Positions 1 to 9,600 of a DNA stretch of 64,000 nt are shown in pieces. The stretch covers positions 121,015 to 185,014 of the forward strand of contig UQST01000001.1 of NCBI GenBank assembly GCA_900543815.1. Direction: 5' to 3'. This DNA is from an uncultured Prevotellaceae bacterium (GTDB taxonomy: Bacteria > Bacteroidota > Bacteroidia > Bacteroidales > Bacteroidaceae). A program made the translations under genes and the position numbers. The first letter of the stretch is position 1, and the number at the start of each line of letters is the position of its first letter. The notes below the pieces were generated by a model that saw only the letters and a list, made by a program, of their open reading frames with translations, did not search any database and was not told the DNA's origin.

Positions 1-749
1 CCACCATGGAAGAAGACTTCCAGATTGGGCCATACCTGCTCAAGGGTGCTCACTCCGGCCTCCTCCAGAACACGCAGCAGAACCGACAGCATCCACGAGG
101 GTACACCGCTCAGGTTGGTCACGTTGGCATGCAGAGCCTCCCGGGCAATGCGCTCACGCTTCTCCTCGAAGTCGGAAAGCAGAGCTGTCTGCTTGCGGGG
201 AACACGCACAAGGTTGACCAGAGGGTTGATATTCTCGATGAGAATGGCGCTGAGGTCACCCACCAGACTGTGTGGCAGGTTGTAGTTGGGCGCATGGCTG
301 CCGCCCAGGATGAGCGCCTTGCCGTCGAAGATACGGCTTTCGGGATGACGCGAGAGGTACCACACCACAGCATCACGACCGCCTGCATAGTGCGTATCAT
401 GCAGTCCGTCGTGGCTCACAGGGATGAACTTGCTCTTGTCGCTGGTGGTTCCGCTCGACTTGGCATAGAACTTCACACGTCCGGGCCACAGGATATCACG
501 CTCGCCATGACGCATACGGTCGATAAAGCCTTTGAGCTCCTCATACGAACTCACAGGCGTATTGGCGGCAAACTCACTGTAACTCATGCGCTCCGAATAG
601 CCGTGCGCATGTCCCCATTCCGTATCTGAAGCCTTCGTGAGAAGGTGTTTCAGAACACGCAGCTGCAGTTCCTGTGCCCGTGTGGAGTACAGGTCGAGCT
701 GCTTCAGACGAGGGTTGAAAAATGGACGTATGATGCTTGTCAGACTCAT
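1..749 (-). CDS. GH3-family acyl-adenylating protein, 3'-truncated by window edge
   Basis: This reading frame is open from an ATG at 749 to the left edge, so about 249 N-terminal residues are visible and the C-terminus lies outside the window. The translation begins MSLTSIIRPFFNPRLK and contains the motif YAKSSGTTSDKSKFIPVS, the ATP/AMP-binding signature of the GH3 (auxin-responsive) branch of acyl-adenylate-forming enzymes, followed by GGSHAPNYNLPHS and NLSGVPSWM, also typical of bacterial GH3 proteins. Full-length Bacteroidetes members are usually near 500 residues, so about half is present. The family activates carboxylic acids as AMP esters and in plants conjugates them to amino acids; the bacterial substrate is not known. 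Only two bases separate its ATG from the rnc stop, so it is probably the last gene of the acpP-fabF-rnc transcript. Family assignment is confident; substrate is open. Confidence 0.85.
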   Translation of the reverse strand, partial: MSLTSIIRPFFNPRLKQLDLYSTRAQELQLRVLKHLLTKASDTEWGHAHGYSERMSYSEFAANTPVSSYEELKGFIDRMRHGERDILWPGRVKFYAKSSGTTSDKSKFIPVSHDGLHDTHYAGGRDAVVWYLSRHPESRIFDGKALILGGSHAPNYNLPHSLVGDLSAILIENINPLVNLVRVPRKQTALLSDFEEKRERIAREALHANVTNLSGVPSWMLSVLLRVLEEAGVSTLEQVWPNLEVFFHG

Positions 750-751
750 TT

Positions 752-1531
752 CTATGCTTCCTTTCTTTTCTTCTGCATCAATGTAGCATGCAGTTTCTTG
801 TCTCTCTTGATATGACTGAGTGCGCTGCGGCTGGCCACCTGATGGCTTTCCTTCTTGGAGTAACCGGTGCCTCTGCCACACTCGATGCCGCTGATGACAG
901 CACGGGTACGGAATACGGGCGAACCCGTATCATCGCGGTCTTCCGACAGGAGTTCGTACTCCAGCGTGAGCCTGTGCTTCTGGGTCCACTCCAGAAGCCT
1001 GCTCTTGAAGTTCACCTCCTGGTAAGCTATCTTGTCGATGTCTATCAGATGTTCCAGTATGCGCCGCTCTACAAACCGCCGGCACGCATTGTATCCGCGG
1101 TCGAGATAGACTGCACCCACCAGCGCTTCGAAGGCATTGCCGGCCACATAACTGTTGTGCGGCTGCATGCTACCCTGATACTGCACCAGTTTGTCGAGCC
1201 CTATCTGCACGGCCAGTTTGCCAAGCGTATCGCGCTTGACTATCTTGCTGCGTGCTGTAGTGAGGAAACCTTCCCTCTTGCCTGGGAAGTGACGGAATAC
1301 TATCTCGCCTACAACAGAGTCCAGAACGGCATCGCCCAGAAACTCCAGCCTCTCGTTGTTGACGGGTCGCTCGCCTTCGACGTTCATACCCATGCTCTTG
1401 TGCATGAGCGCCTGGCGGTAATACTGTATATGCCTGGGGTAGAAGCCCAGCATATGATAAAAAGAGCGATAAAGCTCCCTGTCCTTTCGGAAGGGGAGCC
1501 TTATCGCATCAATGAGGTCACTTGTGTACAC
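752..1531 (-). CDS. rnc: Ribonuclease III
   Basis: The 259-residue protein is a double-strand-specific endoribonuclease that processes rRNA precursors and structured mRNAs in the cytoplasm. The family signature NNERLEFLGDAVLD is at about residues 58-71, giving the first acidic metal ligands, and the second acidic cluster sits in NAFEALVGAVYLDRG near residue 133. A C-terminal double-stranded RNA-binding domain follows (about residues 170-245, ending in the KKESHQVASRSAL stretch). Length matches Bacteroidetes RNase III, which carries a short N-terminal extension relative to E. coli. It follows fabF by 12 bases and precedes the GH3-type gene by two, so the three are most likely co-transcribed from the acpP promoter. 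The acpP-fabF-rnc order is widespread in bacteria. Confidence 0.97.
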   Translation of the reverse strand: MYTSDLIDAIRLPFRKDRELYRSFYHMLGFYPRHIQYYRQALMHKSMGMNVEGERPVNNERLEFLGDAVLDSVVGEIVFRHFPGKREGFLTTARSKIVKRDTLGKLAVQIGLDKLVQYQGSMQPHNSYVAGNAFEALVGAVYLDRGYNACRRFVERRILEHLIDIDKIAYQEVNFKSRLLEWTQKHRLTLEYELLSEDRDDTGSPVFRTRAVISGIECGRGTGYSKKESHQVASRSALSHIKRDKKLHATLMQKKRKEA

Positions 1532-1543
1532 TACGCAAGTGTA

Positions 1544-2809
1544 TTACTCGGCATACTTCTTGAAGATGACGCATGCGTTGTGGCCACCGAAGCCAAACGT
1601 ATTGCTCAGTGCAGCACGCACGGTGCGCTTCTGAGCCTTGTTGAAGGTGAAATTCAACTTGTAGTCGATTTCGGGATCATCGTCTCCCTCCTCATGGTTG
1701 ATGGTGGGAGGCACCACATCGTTCTGTACAGAAAGCACACTTACCATAGCCTCCAATGCGCCGGCAGCGCCGAGCAGATGGCCGGTCATAGACTTTGTGC
1801 TGCTGATGTTGAGCTCATAGGCATGCTCTCCGAAGACGGCCTGGATGGCCTTCACCTCAGATATGTCACCCACAGGAGTGGATGTGCCATGAACATTGAT
1901 GTAGTCGATATCCTCTGGCTTCAACTCTGCATCTTCCAGAGCATTCTCCATCACGAGCTTTGCGCCCAGTCCCTCGGGATGAGAGGCTGTGATGTGATGG
2001 GCGTCGGCACTCATGCCGGCACCTGCCATTTCAGCATAAATCTTCGCGCCACGTGCCTTTGCGTGCTCAAGCTCCTCCAGTATGAGGCAGGCAGCACCCT
2101 CGCCCATGATGAATCCGTCGCGGCTTGCGCTGAAGGGACGGCTTGCATGCTCGGGGTCGTCATTGCGTGTGCTCAGTGCGTGCATAGCATTGAAACCGCC
2201 CACTCCGCAAGGAATGATGGCAGCCTCAGCACCTCCGCTCACAATGACATTTGCCTTGCCCAGACGAATGAGGTTGAATGCGTCGGCCAGTGCATTGGTC
2301 GAAGAGGCGCAAGCACTGGAGGTGATATAGTTGGGACCGTGGAATCCGTACTTGATGCTAATCTGTCCGGCACAAATGTCGGCAATCATCTTAGGCACGA
2401 AGAAGGGGCTGAACTTGGGGCCCACAGTGTCCTTATGCAGTGCATAATTGACAATCTCGTCCTCAAAGGTCTGCATTCCGCCGATTCCCACACCGAACAC
2501 CACGCCCACACGGTTCTTGTCGATAGCTTCCAGATCAATGGCGCTATCGTCCATAGCCATGCTTGCTGCAGCCATTGCATAATGGCAGTAGGGGTCCATC
2601 TTGCGGGCTTCCTTACGGTCGATATAGTTCTCGGCCTTGAAACCCTTCAGCTCACAAGCAAACTGGGTCTTGAATTGGGTGGCATCGAAATGCGTGATAG
2701 GCGCAGCACCGCTCACGCCGTCGAGCAACTTCTGCCACGTTTCCGCAGCGGAGTTGCCCAGCGGGCTCACAGCGCCTATGCCAGTCACTACTACTCTCTT
2801 CAACTCCAT
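1544..2809 (-). CDS. fabF: 3-oxoacyl-ACP synthase II (beta-ketoacyl-ACP synthase)
   Basis: This 421-residue condensing enzyme elongates acyl-ACP with malonyl-ACP in type II fatty acid synthesis. The N-terminus KRVVVTGIGAVSPLG is characteristic. The nucleophilic cysteine lies in ITSSACASSTNA near residue 166, the first catalytic histidine in VHGTSTPVGD near residue 305, and the second in KSMTGHLLGAAGALEAM near residue 340. The length is normal for FabF (about 410-420). It sits 35 bases after acpP, whose product carries its substrate, and the gap contains a TATATA stretch like several others in the window. I see no missing catalytic residue. FabB would be the closest alternative, but the genomic context with acpP favours FabF. 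Confidence 0.97.
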   Translation of the reverse strand: MELKRVVVTGIGAVSPLGNSAAETWQKLLDGVSGAAPITHFDATQFKTQFACELKGFKAENYIDRKEARKMDPYCHYAMAAASMAMDDSAIDLEAIDKNRVGVVFGVGIGGMQTFEDEIVNYALHKDTVGPKFSPFFVPKMIADICAGQISIKYGFHGPNYITSSACASSTNALADAFNLIRLGKANVIVSGGAEAAIIPCGVGGFNAMHALSTRNDDPEHASRPFSASRDGFIMGEGAACLILEELEHAKARGAKIYAEMAGAGMSADAHHITASHPEGLGAKLVMENALEDAELKPEDIDYINVHGTSTPVGDISEVKAIQAVFGEHAYELNISSTKSMTGHLLGAAGALEAMVSVLSVQNDVVPPTINHEEGDDDPEIDYKLNFTFNKAQKRTVRAALSNTFGFGGHNACVIFKKYAE

Positions 2810-2844
2810 ATATAAGGAATTAAGTGGTAAAGAGGAAGAGGGGA

Positions 2845-3084
2845 TTACTTACCCGTGTTCTCCTCGATGTAGGCAATTGCGTCGGCAACGGTAGAGATCT
2901 TCTCAGCCTTGTCGTCGGGAATGTTGATGTCAAAAGCCTTCTCGAACTCCATGATCAGCTCTACTGTGTCCAGAGAGTCTGCACCGAGGTCGTTTGTGAA
3001 AGATGCCTCAGGAGTTACATCAGCGGCGTCAACGCCCAACTTATCAACAATGATCTCTTTTACTTTTGCTTCAATTTCAGACAT
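2845..3084 (-). CDS. acpP: Acyl carrier protein
   Basis: The 79-residue acidic helical protein carries growing acyl chains as thioesters on 4'-phosphopantetheine. The attachment serine is in LGADSLDTVELIMEFE (DSL motif, near residue 40), and the flanking residues match the conserved helix II recognised by fatty acid synthesis enzymes. Size and charge are typical. It is the first gene of the acpP-fabF-rnc-GH3 series. A candidate promoter is at about 3139-3146. Confidence 0.98.
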   Translation of the reverse strand: MSEIEAKVKEIIVDKLGVDAADVTPEASFTNDLGADSLDTVELIMEFEKAFDINIPDDKAEKISTVADAIAYIEENTGK

Positions 3085-3138
3085 GAATGTATTGATTTAG
3101 TTTGATGAATAAATTTTCTTGTCTCTCGTTACGGCTTG

Positions 3139-3146
3139 CAAAGTAA
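3139..3146 (-). promoter_or_regulatory. Candidate -7 box for acpP operon
   Basis: Read on the minus strand this is TTACTTTG, one base off the Bacteroidetes -7 consensus TAnnTTTG, about 55 bases before the acpP start. It is the best candidate in the gap between acpP and the MATE gene, but weaker than the perfect boxes elsewhere in the window. Confidence 0.4.
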
Positions 3147-3302
3147 CTACAAATTACCCAACCTTGCAACAAAAAGAGCCAAAAAGTTGACGTTTTCTGC
3201 ACAGCAGTACCTGTTTTGTGCAGCTTTTCGGGGTCGGAGAGCCGATTTCAAGGGGCTATGAGAGGCTATGGAGGCAAAAATCAGCACGTTGCTGCATCTA
3301 AT

Positions 3303-4679
3303 TCAGCCTACACGTGCAAGTGCCTTACGACGCATACCCCTCAGAACCAGCACGAAGGTGGGAACCAGGAAAAGGTCTGCTGCCATCCACGCAGCAGGGT
3401 CACCCCAGCACACGCCGGCGAAACCGAAGGCCGGCACCAGAAAGACACTCACCAGCGTGCGTGCCAACAGCTCGTTCACTCCGCTCATCATGGCCACTTT
3501 GGTGAAGCCGATGCTCTGGAGCGAGTAGCGGAAGATGACCAGCACACCCAGCACGGGATAGCACAATGAAGTGACGCGCATGAAATGCTGGCTGTGTGCC
3601 AGGATATCCGTCTGCCCATACCCCACAAACCATGCTGTGATATCCCACGAGAAGGGCCACAGGACAGCCACACAAAAAGCGCAATAGACAAGCAGCATGC
3701 CCAGCGAGGAGAGGATTCCGTAACGTATGCGGTCGAGGAAATGAATGGCCTGCAAGGGGTCGGCAGCTGCACGTGCTGCCCCTCGGTTCTGCCCACAATA
3801 GGTGGCAAGAGCTACACCCATGTTCTCGAACACGCAGATGAAGCAGGCCTTGATGCGCATAGCGGTGGTGAAAGCAGCCACGCATACGGTGCCCAAACCG
3901 TTGTTGGAACTTTGCAGCATGATGCTTCCGATGGCGGTGATGCTGAACTGCAGCCCCATGGGGATGCCGCTTCCCAGCAGTGTGTCCATATGCCGCACAT
4001 TGGCCCTGCAAGTCATTACTCCCTGGAGTTCGCAGGTATGCAACAGGCTGCGGGCGGCTATCACACAGCCCACCACCATGGAGAGTGCTGTGGCGATGGC
4101 AGCTCCCGCAACTCCCCAACCCAGCACCAGTATGGCAACCAAGTCGCCGCCCACATTGAGTACAGCGGTAGAGAGGAGGATGACAAAGGGAGTGCGGCTG
4201 TCACCCAATGCACGCAGGATGCTGAGCAGAACATTGAGCAGCAGCATGACAGGGATGCTCAGGAAGGTGCAGAGCAGATAGGCATAGGCAGGGGACATTA
4301 TCTCCTCAGGGGTCTGCATCCAACCCAGAATGGGCCGGCAGAGCAATGCGCTGGCCACCATGAGCAATATGGAGATGCCCACCGAGAGCAGCACGCTATT
4401 ATACACATAGGAGCGCATGCGGTCGTACTCCTTGGCACCAAAAGCCTGCGCAACGGGTATGCCCATTCCTCCGGCCAGTCCCGTGCAGAAGCCCAGTATG
4501 AGAAACAGCACCGAACTGCTGGCTCCCACGCCTGCCAGAGCATTGGTACCCAGAAAACGTCCCACGATGGCGGCATCCACCAAGGAGTAAAACTGCTGCA
4601 AGAGATTGCCGCCCAACAGGGGCAGCGCAAAGGCAAGTATCAAGGGGGCAGGCCGCCCCACGGTCATATCCTTCGTCAT
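3303..4679 (-). CDS. MATE family multidrug/sodium antiporter
   Basis: This is an inner-membrane efflux transporter of about 458 residues with the alternating hydrophobic segments expected of 12 transmembrane helices. The N-terminus MTKDMTVGRPAPLILAFALP, followed by LLQQFYSLVDAAIVGRFLG, is the standard opening of the DinF/NorM-like MATE families. I place the start at the internal ATG (4679) because the family normally begins MTKDMT; an upstream in-frame ATG at 4709 would add ten poorly conserved residues. A perfect -7 box lies at 4753-4760, so both starts lie inside the transcript. MATE proteins exchange organic cations or drugs for Na+ or H+, but the substrate cannot be read from the sequence. 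It appears to be a single-gene unit. Confidence 0.93.
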   Translation of the reverse strand: MTKDMTVGRPAPLILAFALPLLGGNLLQQFYSLVDAAIVGRFLGTNALAGVGASSSVLFLILGFCTGLAGGMGIPVAQAFGAKEYDRMRSYVYNSVLLSVGISILLMVASALLCRPILGWMQTPEEIMSPAYAYLLCTFLSIPVMLLLNVLLSILRALGDSRTPFVILLSTAVLNVGGDLVAILVLGWGVAGAAIATALSMVVGCVIAARSLLHTCELQGVMTCRANVRHMDTLLGSGIPMGLQFSITAIGSIMLQSSNNGLGTVCVAAFTTAMRIKACFICVFENMGVALATYCGQNRGAARAAADPLQAIHFLDRIRYGILSSLGMLLVYCAFCVAVLWPFSWDITAWFVGYGQTDILAHSQHFMRVTSLCYPVLGVLVIFRYSLQSIGFTKVAMMSGVNELLARTLVSVFLVPAFGFAGVCWGDPAAWMAADLFLVPTFVLVLRGMRRKALARVG

Positions 4680-4752
4680 AGTTATCTGACTTCTGCAAAA
4701 TGTCTTCATCGGCCAGCGGCTTTCCTTCCGCCCGCCTTTCGCTTTTCGGCTG

Positions 4753-4760
4753 CAAAGTTA
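4753..4760 (-). promoter_or_regulatory. Promoter -7 box (TAACTTTG) of MATE gene
   Basis: On the minus strand the sequence reads TAACTTTG, a perfect match to TAnnTTTG, with expected transcription start near 4746. This gives a leader of about 67 bases to the chosen start codon. The 88-bp tandem repeats begin just upstream, at 4787. Confidence 0.65.
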
Positions 4761-4786
4761 CGGGTTTGTGAGAAAACAAGCTCCAC

Positions 4787-5038
4787 GCTTGGGGGAATTA
4801 TGAATTAGGAATTAAGAATTTTGAATTAGGGCTGCGCGATGGGGGACTTCGGTGATTGAGCACACATCCTACCTGCTTGGGGGAATTATGAATTGAGAAT
4901 TTTGGATTTTGAATTAGGGCTGCGCGGGGAGGGACTTCAGCGCTTGAGCACACATCCAACACGCTTGGGGGAATTTTGAATTAGGAATTAAGAATTTTGA
5001 ATTAGGGCTGCGCGGGGAGGCACTTCGGCATTTGAGCT
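4787..5038. repeat. Tandem 88-bp repeat with GAATT blocks, about 2.9 copies
   Basis: Three units begin at 4787, 4875 and 4963, exactly 88 bp apart and alignable without gaps. Each starts GCTTGGGGGAATT, continues through an AT-rich run of GAATT words (for example GAATTAGGAATTAAG), then GGGCTGCGCG and a less conserved part ending near ACACATCC. The third unit diverges after about 75 bp. The GAATT block alone recurs at 26831-26874. Reading frames are closed or repetitive, so the tract is non-coding. It fills most of the gap between the MATE promoter and the 3' end of the porU-porV operon. Confidence 0.9.
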
Positions 5039-5086
5039 GCGGCTCTGTGCTTTTCTCTGCCCTTTCCTCCATTCTCCTCTGAATGA

Positions 5087-5174
5087 CGCAGTGCGCTGCG
5101 ATGACCGATGCAACGCGATGCAACGGGCTACGGAGCGCACTGCAATGGCACATGCACCGCTCTGTCCCTTTCCG
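5087..5174. repeat. 22-bp x 4 palindromic array, copy A
   Basis: Four consecutive 22-bp units (starting 5087, 5109, 5131, 5153) resemble CGCAGTGCGCTGCGATGACC. The last unit runs into CCCTTTCCGCCC, shared with copies C and E. It is the most degenerate of the five copies. It lies between the 88-bp tandem repeat and the porV terminator, with no gene in it. Confidence 0.85.
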
Positions 5175-5337
5175 CCCAGAAGTGTACGCTTGACACTCTG
5201 CACTTTTCATTTTGCACTTTTCGCTTCATAAGGCCGTCAAGCCATTTGGCTCCGTTCTTTCCCTCACGCGCGTGCGCACGCAATATATATATAATGAGAA
5301 GGGGGACGATGAGGGGCTTTGCGGATGGAGAAAAGAA

Positions 5338-5395
5338 ATCCCCTTCGGCTCGACATATGCTGCAATGCACGAAGCAGCGTGAGCGCGAAGGGGAT
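5338..5395 (-). terminator. Terminator of porU-porV
   Basis: The arms ATCCCCTTCG(G)CTC and GAGCGCGAAGGGGAT pair around an inner GCTGC...GCAGC hairpin. On the minus strand the stem is followed by TTTCTTTTCTC. It lies 25-80 bases beyond the porV stop codon, where an operon terminator is expected. Confidence 0.7.
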
Positions 5396-5418
5396 GATGA
5401 GTATCAGGGGAGGACAGT

Positions 5419-6615
5419 CTAACGGCGACGGCGGCCAAAGAGGTCCTTCATTCCATCGAGGTCAAAGCCGAGCGTGAAGCGCATCGTCTGGTCGAGAGGG
5501 TTGGTCTGGCTGGTACTGAACACGTAGGCAGCATCCACCGTGAACACGCTCATATGGAATCCTGCACCCACGGTAAAGTACTTGCGGTTGCCCTTGTTGG
5601 CGGATTCGTGATGGTAGCCACCACGCAGCATGAAGCGGTCATTGTAGGTATATTCGCATCCCGCACTCCACTGTATCTCCTGCATCTCCTCCTTGAACCC
5701 ATTGGGGGCATCATGGAAACTCTTGAAGATACCTGCTATGGGCGACACGTCGTAGTATTCCTTCTGCACGCGGTCGGTGTAGTCCGACTCCGTTTCACCG
5801 TTCTCGGTATCCTGCTTGGGGAAGGTGGGCACGAGGAGTTTGTTGGCATCCACTGCCACGCTGAACTTGTTGTATTCGTTGAAGGGAACGGTCATGTTCA
5901 TACCCAGACGCAGGTTGGTGGGGATAAACTCCGCGTTGTCATCGCCTCCGTAGGCTATCTTGCTGCCTATATTATTGATGTTCAAACCCCAGCCGAAGCT
6001 GCATTCGCGGTTGCCCATCATGAAGTAGCCCAGGCGGTAGAGGGCGATGTCGGCGGCAAAAGCCTTGCCTGCCTTGCTCTCGGCAGTATAGTCGTAGCGG
6101 ATATCCGAGAAGATGAAGCGCATGTTGACAGCCATCGAGAAGCGCTCGCTAAGCATGCGGCTGTAGCCGGCATCCACAGCGAACTCATAAGGATTGAGGG
6201 TCATATCCTCCATATCAGAGAGGAACACCTCGCCCAGACTGAAGAAGCGCAGCGAAGCACTCACCGCTGAATAGTCGCCGATACGGTAGAAGCCGGCCAT
6301 ATTGGCCAGGTTGATGTCATTGACCAACTTGCGCAACCAGGGCGTATAGCTCACTGACACGCCCGCACGAGCGATATTGAAGGGGTACTTTGCAGGGTTC
6401 CAATACTGGGAGTTGGCATCTGCCTCGGTGGCTACACCCACATCACCCATAGCTCCTGCTCGCGCATCGGGGGCGATGGAGAGGGAAGTGACGCTGGTGC
6501 GTACGGGGTTGAACATGTTCTTCTTATAGCTGCTCCCGCTGTCGGAAAGGGCCGGGAGGGCCACTGCGGCACACAGGCACAGCATGCTTAATCTATATGG
6601 CAACTTCACTTTCAT
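5419..6615 (-). CDS. porV: Type IX secretion outer-membrane protein PorV
   Basis: The 398-residue protein has a signal peptide (about residues 1-24) and then the conserved opening SVTSLSIAPDARAGAMGDVG and WNPAKYPF, diagnostic of the PorV/PorQ branch of outer-membrane beta barrels. The remainder alternates short polar and amphipathic strands and ends in FTLGFDLDGMKDLFGRRRR. PorV shuttles type IX cargo from the translocon to the attachment complex and partners with the PorU sortase; a FadL-like 14-strand barrel is known for the family. The gene starts 26 bases after the porU stop on the same strand, so the two form one operon, and a terminator follows at 5338-5395. PorQ is the main alternative, but adjacency to porU favours PorV. 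Confidence 0.93.
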   Translation of the reverse strand: MKVKLPYRLSMLCLCAAVALPALSDSGSSYKKNMFNPVRTSVTSLSIAPDARAGAMGDVGVATEADANSQYWNPAKYPFNIARAGVSVSYTPWLRKLVNDINLANMAGFYRIGDYSAVSASLRFFSLGEVFLSDMEDMTLNPYEFAVDAGYSRMLSERFSMAVNMRFIFSDIRYDYTAESKAGKAFAADIALYRLGYFMMGNRECSFGWGLNINNIGSKIAYGGDDNAEFIPTNLRLGMNMTVPFNEYNKFSVAVDANKLLVPTFPKQDTENGETESDYTDRVQKEYYDVSPIAGIFKSFHDAPNGFKEEMQEIQWSAGCEYTYNDRFMLRGGYHHESANKGNRKYFTVGAGFHMSVFTVDAAYVFSTSQTNPLDQTMRFTLGFDLDGMKDLFGRRRR

Positions 6616-6641
6616 ACACTTATATAAACCTCCGAATGGGC

Positions 6642-9600
6642 TTATTTATTGTTTATGACCACTATTTTTTGCGTCTTCGACACGTAACTGCTGCTTCCGC
6701 TGCGCAGTCGGCAACGGTAGAAATACACTCCCGTGGAGAGGGGACCGCCGCTGCCGCTCACCAGATTCCAGGGTATGGAGTAGAGACCAGTGGCGCTGCT
6801 GCCCGTCTGGGTGGTGCTCCACAGGCGGTGGCCGGCAAAGTCATAGACGTCGATAGTGAACTGGCACTCGGCTCCGGGAAGGTCGTAGGAGACGAGGAAG
6901 TTGGTACTGGTGACGGCCGGATTCTGGCTGGCGGTGAGCGTGAGCATCTCGGGCTTGAGCGAGGGGTTGACTCTGAAGCGGAGGGTGGCCGAACCCATAT
7001 TGTTGAGCATATCCCATGCACGGAAGGTGAGGCTGTGTTCGCCGGCCTCGAGAGCTGGCAGCGTGAAGCCCACAGAACCGCGTGTGAAGTCGCCGAACTC
7101 GCGCACGTAGTAGTCGTTGAGGTTATAGGTCATGTCGGCACGCCCGTCGATGACCAGCGAGAGGTTGTGTCCGACTCCTGCCCCACTGACATTCACTCCG
7201 CTCTCATCCTCTATCTGAGCCACGAAATAGGGGGTGGCATTGACCACATCTCCATCCTGGAAACTCTCTGCATTGAGCCTGGCAGTCACCTTCGGCCCTA
7301 TGCTGTCGGCCTCCAGACCGTCTTCCACACCACCCAAGGTGAACTGCTCGCAGTATCCATTGGCCTCCCTCTGTCCGGCATCGTCGATGGCATAGAACAC
7401 GAGGCGGCCTGTGGCGTCGCTGTAGCTGATGTCGATGGGCACCACAAAGTCCATGCTGAAGGTGCCGCTGCACACACTGTCCTGCAACTCACAGAGCACC
7501 GATGTGCGGTCGGTATATTTGAAAGGAGACTTGGAACCTGCATTGTTGCGGCAGGTGATAGTCACCCGGCTGTCGAAGAGGCGGGCATTGAGCACTCCAC
7601 GGAAGTCTGTGAGCGGACTTCCTGCGGCATCCTGCACATGGCCGACCAGTCTGACACGCTGTCCGGCACGCAGTTGCACATCAGTCGAAGCCTTCAGTTC
7701 TGTACCCGCTATGCTGTCGAGCACCACACGGTGGGCAGGCAGCGAGATGGTGAGCGCAGGGTCGCCCAGGAGCACGAAGTGCACCTTATTCTCCAGATAA
7801 GGACTCTTGGGACCCTCATTGGCCACGATGCTTCCCTTGGACAGGCGCACTGCATCGCCCACACGCAGGGGATTGCCTTGGGCATCACGGGCAAACAGGT
7901 TGCGCATGAAATGCTTGTTCATCAACTCGTTCTGCGAGGAGAACACGGTGCGAGTAGTGCCATAGAAGGCAAGCGCTCCACCATTGGGATTGAGCACTGC
8001 CTGCTCTCCTATATTGGCCACAAGGCCATCGAAGGGCATCACATCACAGGCGGCAGTGACCCACAAGGGCAGATTCCGGCTGCGCACACTGGCAAAATCC
8101 TCGGTCTGGAGCACATACTCGTGACTGAGGGTATAGGGTGCCCCATGGCCGGTATAGTTCATCACGAGTGCTCCATTCTGCATCTGCTGGCGCAGGAGGG
8201 CGGTAACCTCGGGATAGGTGTTGCTCTTGATGGTGCTCACACGCTGGTAGGCATCCCAATAGACCTTGTGCAGTTCCACCGAGGGGTTGGCCACACGCAC
8301 CTGCTCGGCCACCTGGTCGGCACCGCTCATGTGGCTGTTGTCGTCGCCGTCATCGCCCAGCATATAGATGAGATTCTTCCACGGACCGGCATTGGTGCGG
8401 GTCATAAAGGCGATGCTCTTATCCACCATCACCTTGGCTTCCTGCTGGCTGGTGACGGGGAAGCGGCCCACACCCACATCCACCTTCTCTACGAGCGGAT
8501 TGGCACCCTCGCCGTCGTCGAGCAGACCGAAGTAGTCCTCCATCACATAGCAGAGTATGTCGCTGAAACTGTTGTCGCTCTCATAGCAGAGCAGATAGTC
8601 GTCGGGCGAATAGGACTTCCATCCATTGGAAATCATACGGTTGTCCCAGGCGCAATCACCCATGAGAAGCAGATAGCGGGGAGCTTCTGCATCGGTGCGT
8701 GCACGGTCGTAGAGCATCTTCAGGAAGCGGCGGTAAGCCGTAGCGTCAGGTGTTCCACTCGAGAACTCATTGTATATCTGGTCGGCACGGAAGATGCCCA
8801 CTCGCAGTCCGTCGTGTTCTGCATGGGCATCGGCCAGGCGCTGAGCCTCCCCCAGGAGCTTGCCGCTGGAGGGGATGATGATGACCATATCCAGGCTGTC
8901 GGCAGCATGCAGATCCTGGTTCTCTACCTCTCCCAGGTAGGTGGGTTCGGGGTAGGAATGGCGCACATCGAAGGCAACATAGCGTGCGGTAGGGTCTGAC
9001 ACCACTGCCTTGGCTGTCTCGCCGTCAGACTGGGTGAGGCTGACCAGAGCGGCACTGCTGCGTGCGGCATCTATCCTGAGCAGCCGTGTGCTGGCAGGCG
9101 AGCATTTGACCACAAAGGTGGAAGGCACTTTCTTGCCCTCAGAAGAACTGAAGGCCACGAAACCCGACGAGGCAGGAACGCTGATGCGGCGCTTGTAATG
9201 AAGGGCCAGATAGTCGAGACGGGCATCATGGCCAGCCGTACTGGTGAGGCGTACAGACCAGTTGGCACCCCTGGAGAGCGAACTGACATCGTAGGTGCCT
9301 TCGTCTCCAGTGGCATATACATACTGCGAAGTGGTGCCCATGGAAAGGGTAGCCACATTCTGCCCATTGACCTGTGCCTGCATAGTGGTAGTGCCTTTAT
9401 AACCGGCGGTAAAGGCTACGCTCAGGCGCTCATCGCCCTCGCTGTCGGTTGTCAGCAGGGTGTAGGTGTGGCTGTTGTTGTTTGCATAGTTGGTACCATC
9501 GTATAAGTTGCGGCCACCCGAGAACCATGCAAACTCGTCGCGTTCATAGAGCGTGTGGTCGGTAAAGGTGCTGATTTCGCCCTTGGAGAGGCTTGCCGCC

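Noticed and set aside
737..2815. A 692-codon open frame on the plus strand opposite rnc and fabF
   Set aside because: It is antisense to two clearly recognised genes, its translation resembles no protein, and it reflects the G+C-rich codon bias of the genes on the other strand.
6597..8999. An 800-codon open frame opposite porU
   Set aside because: Antisense to an intact porU; His/Gly/Val-rich composition typical of a shadow frame and no start signals.
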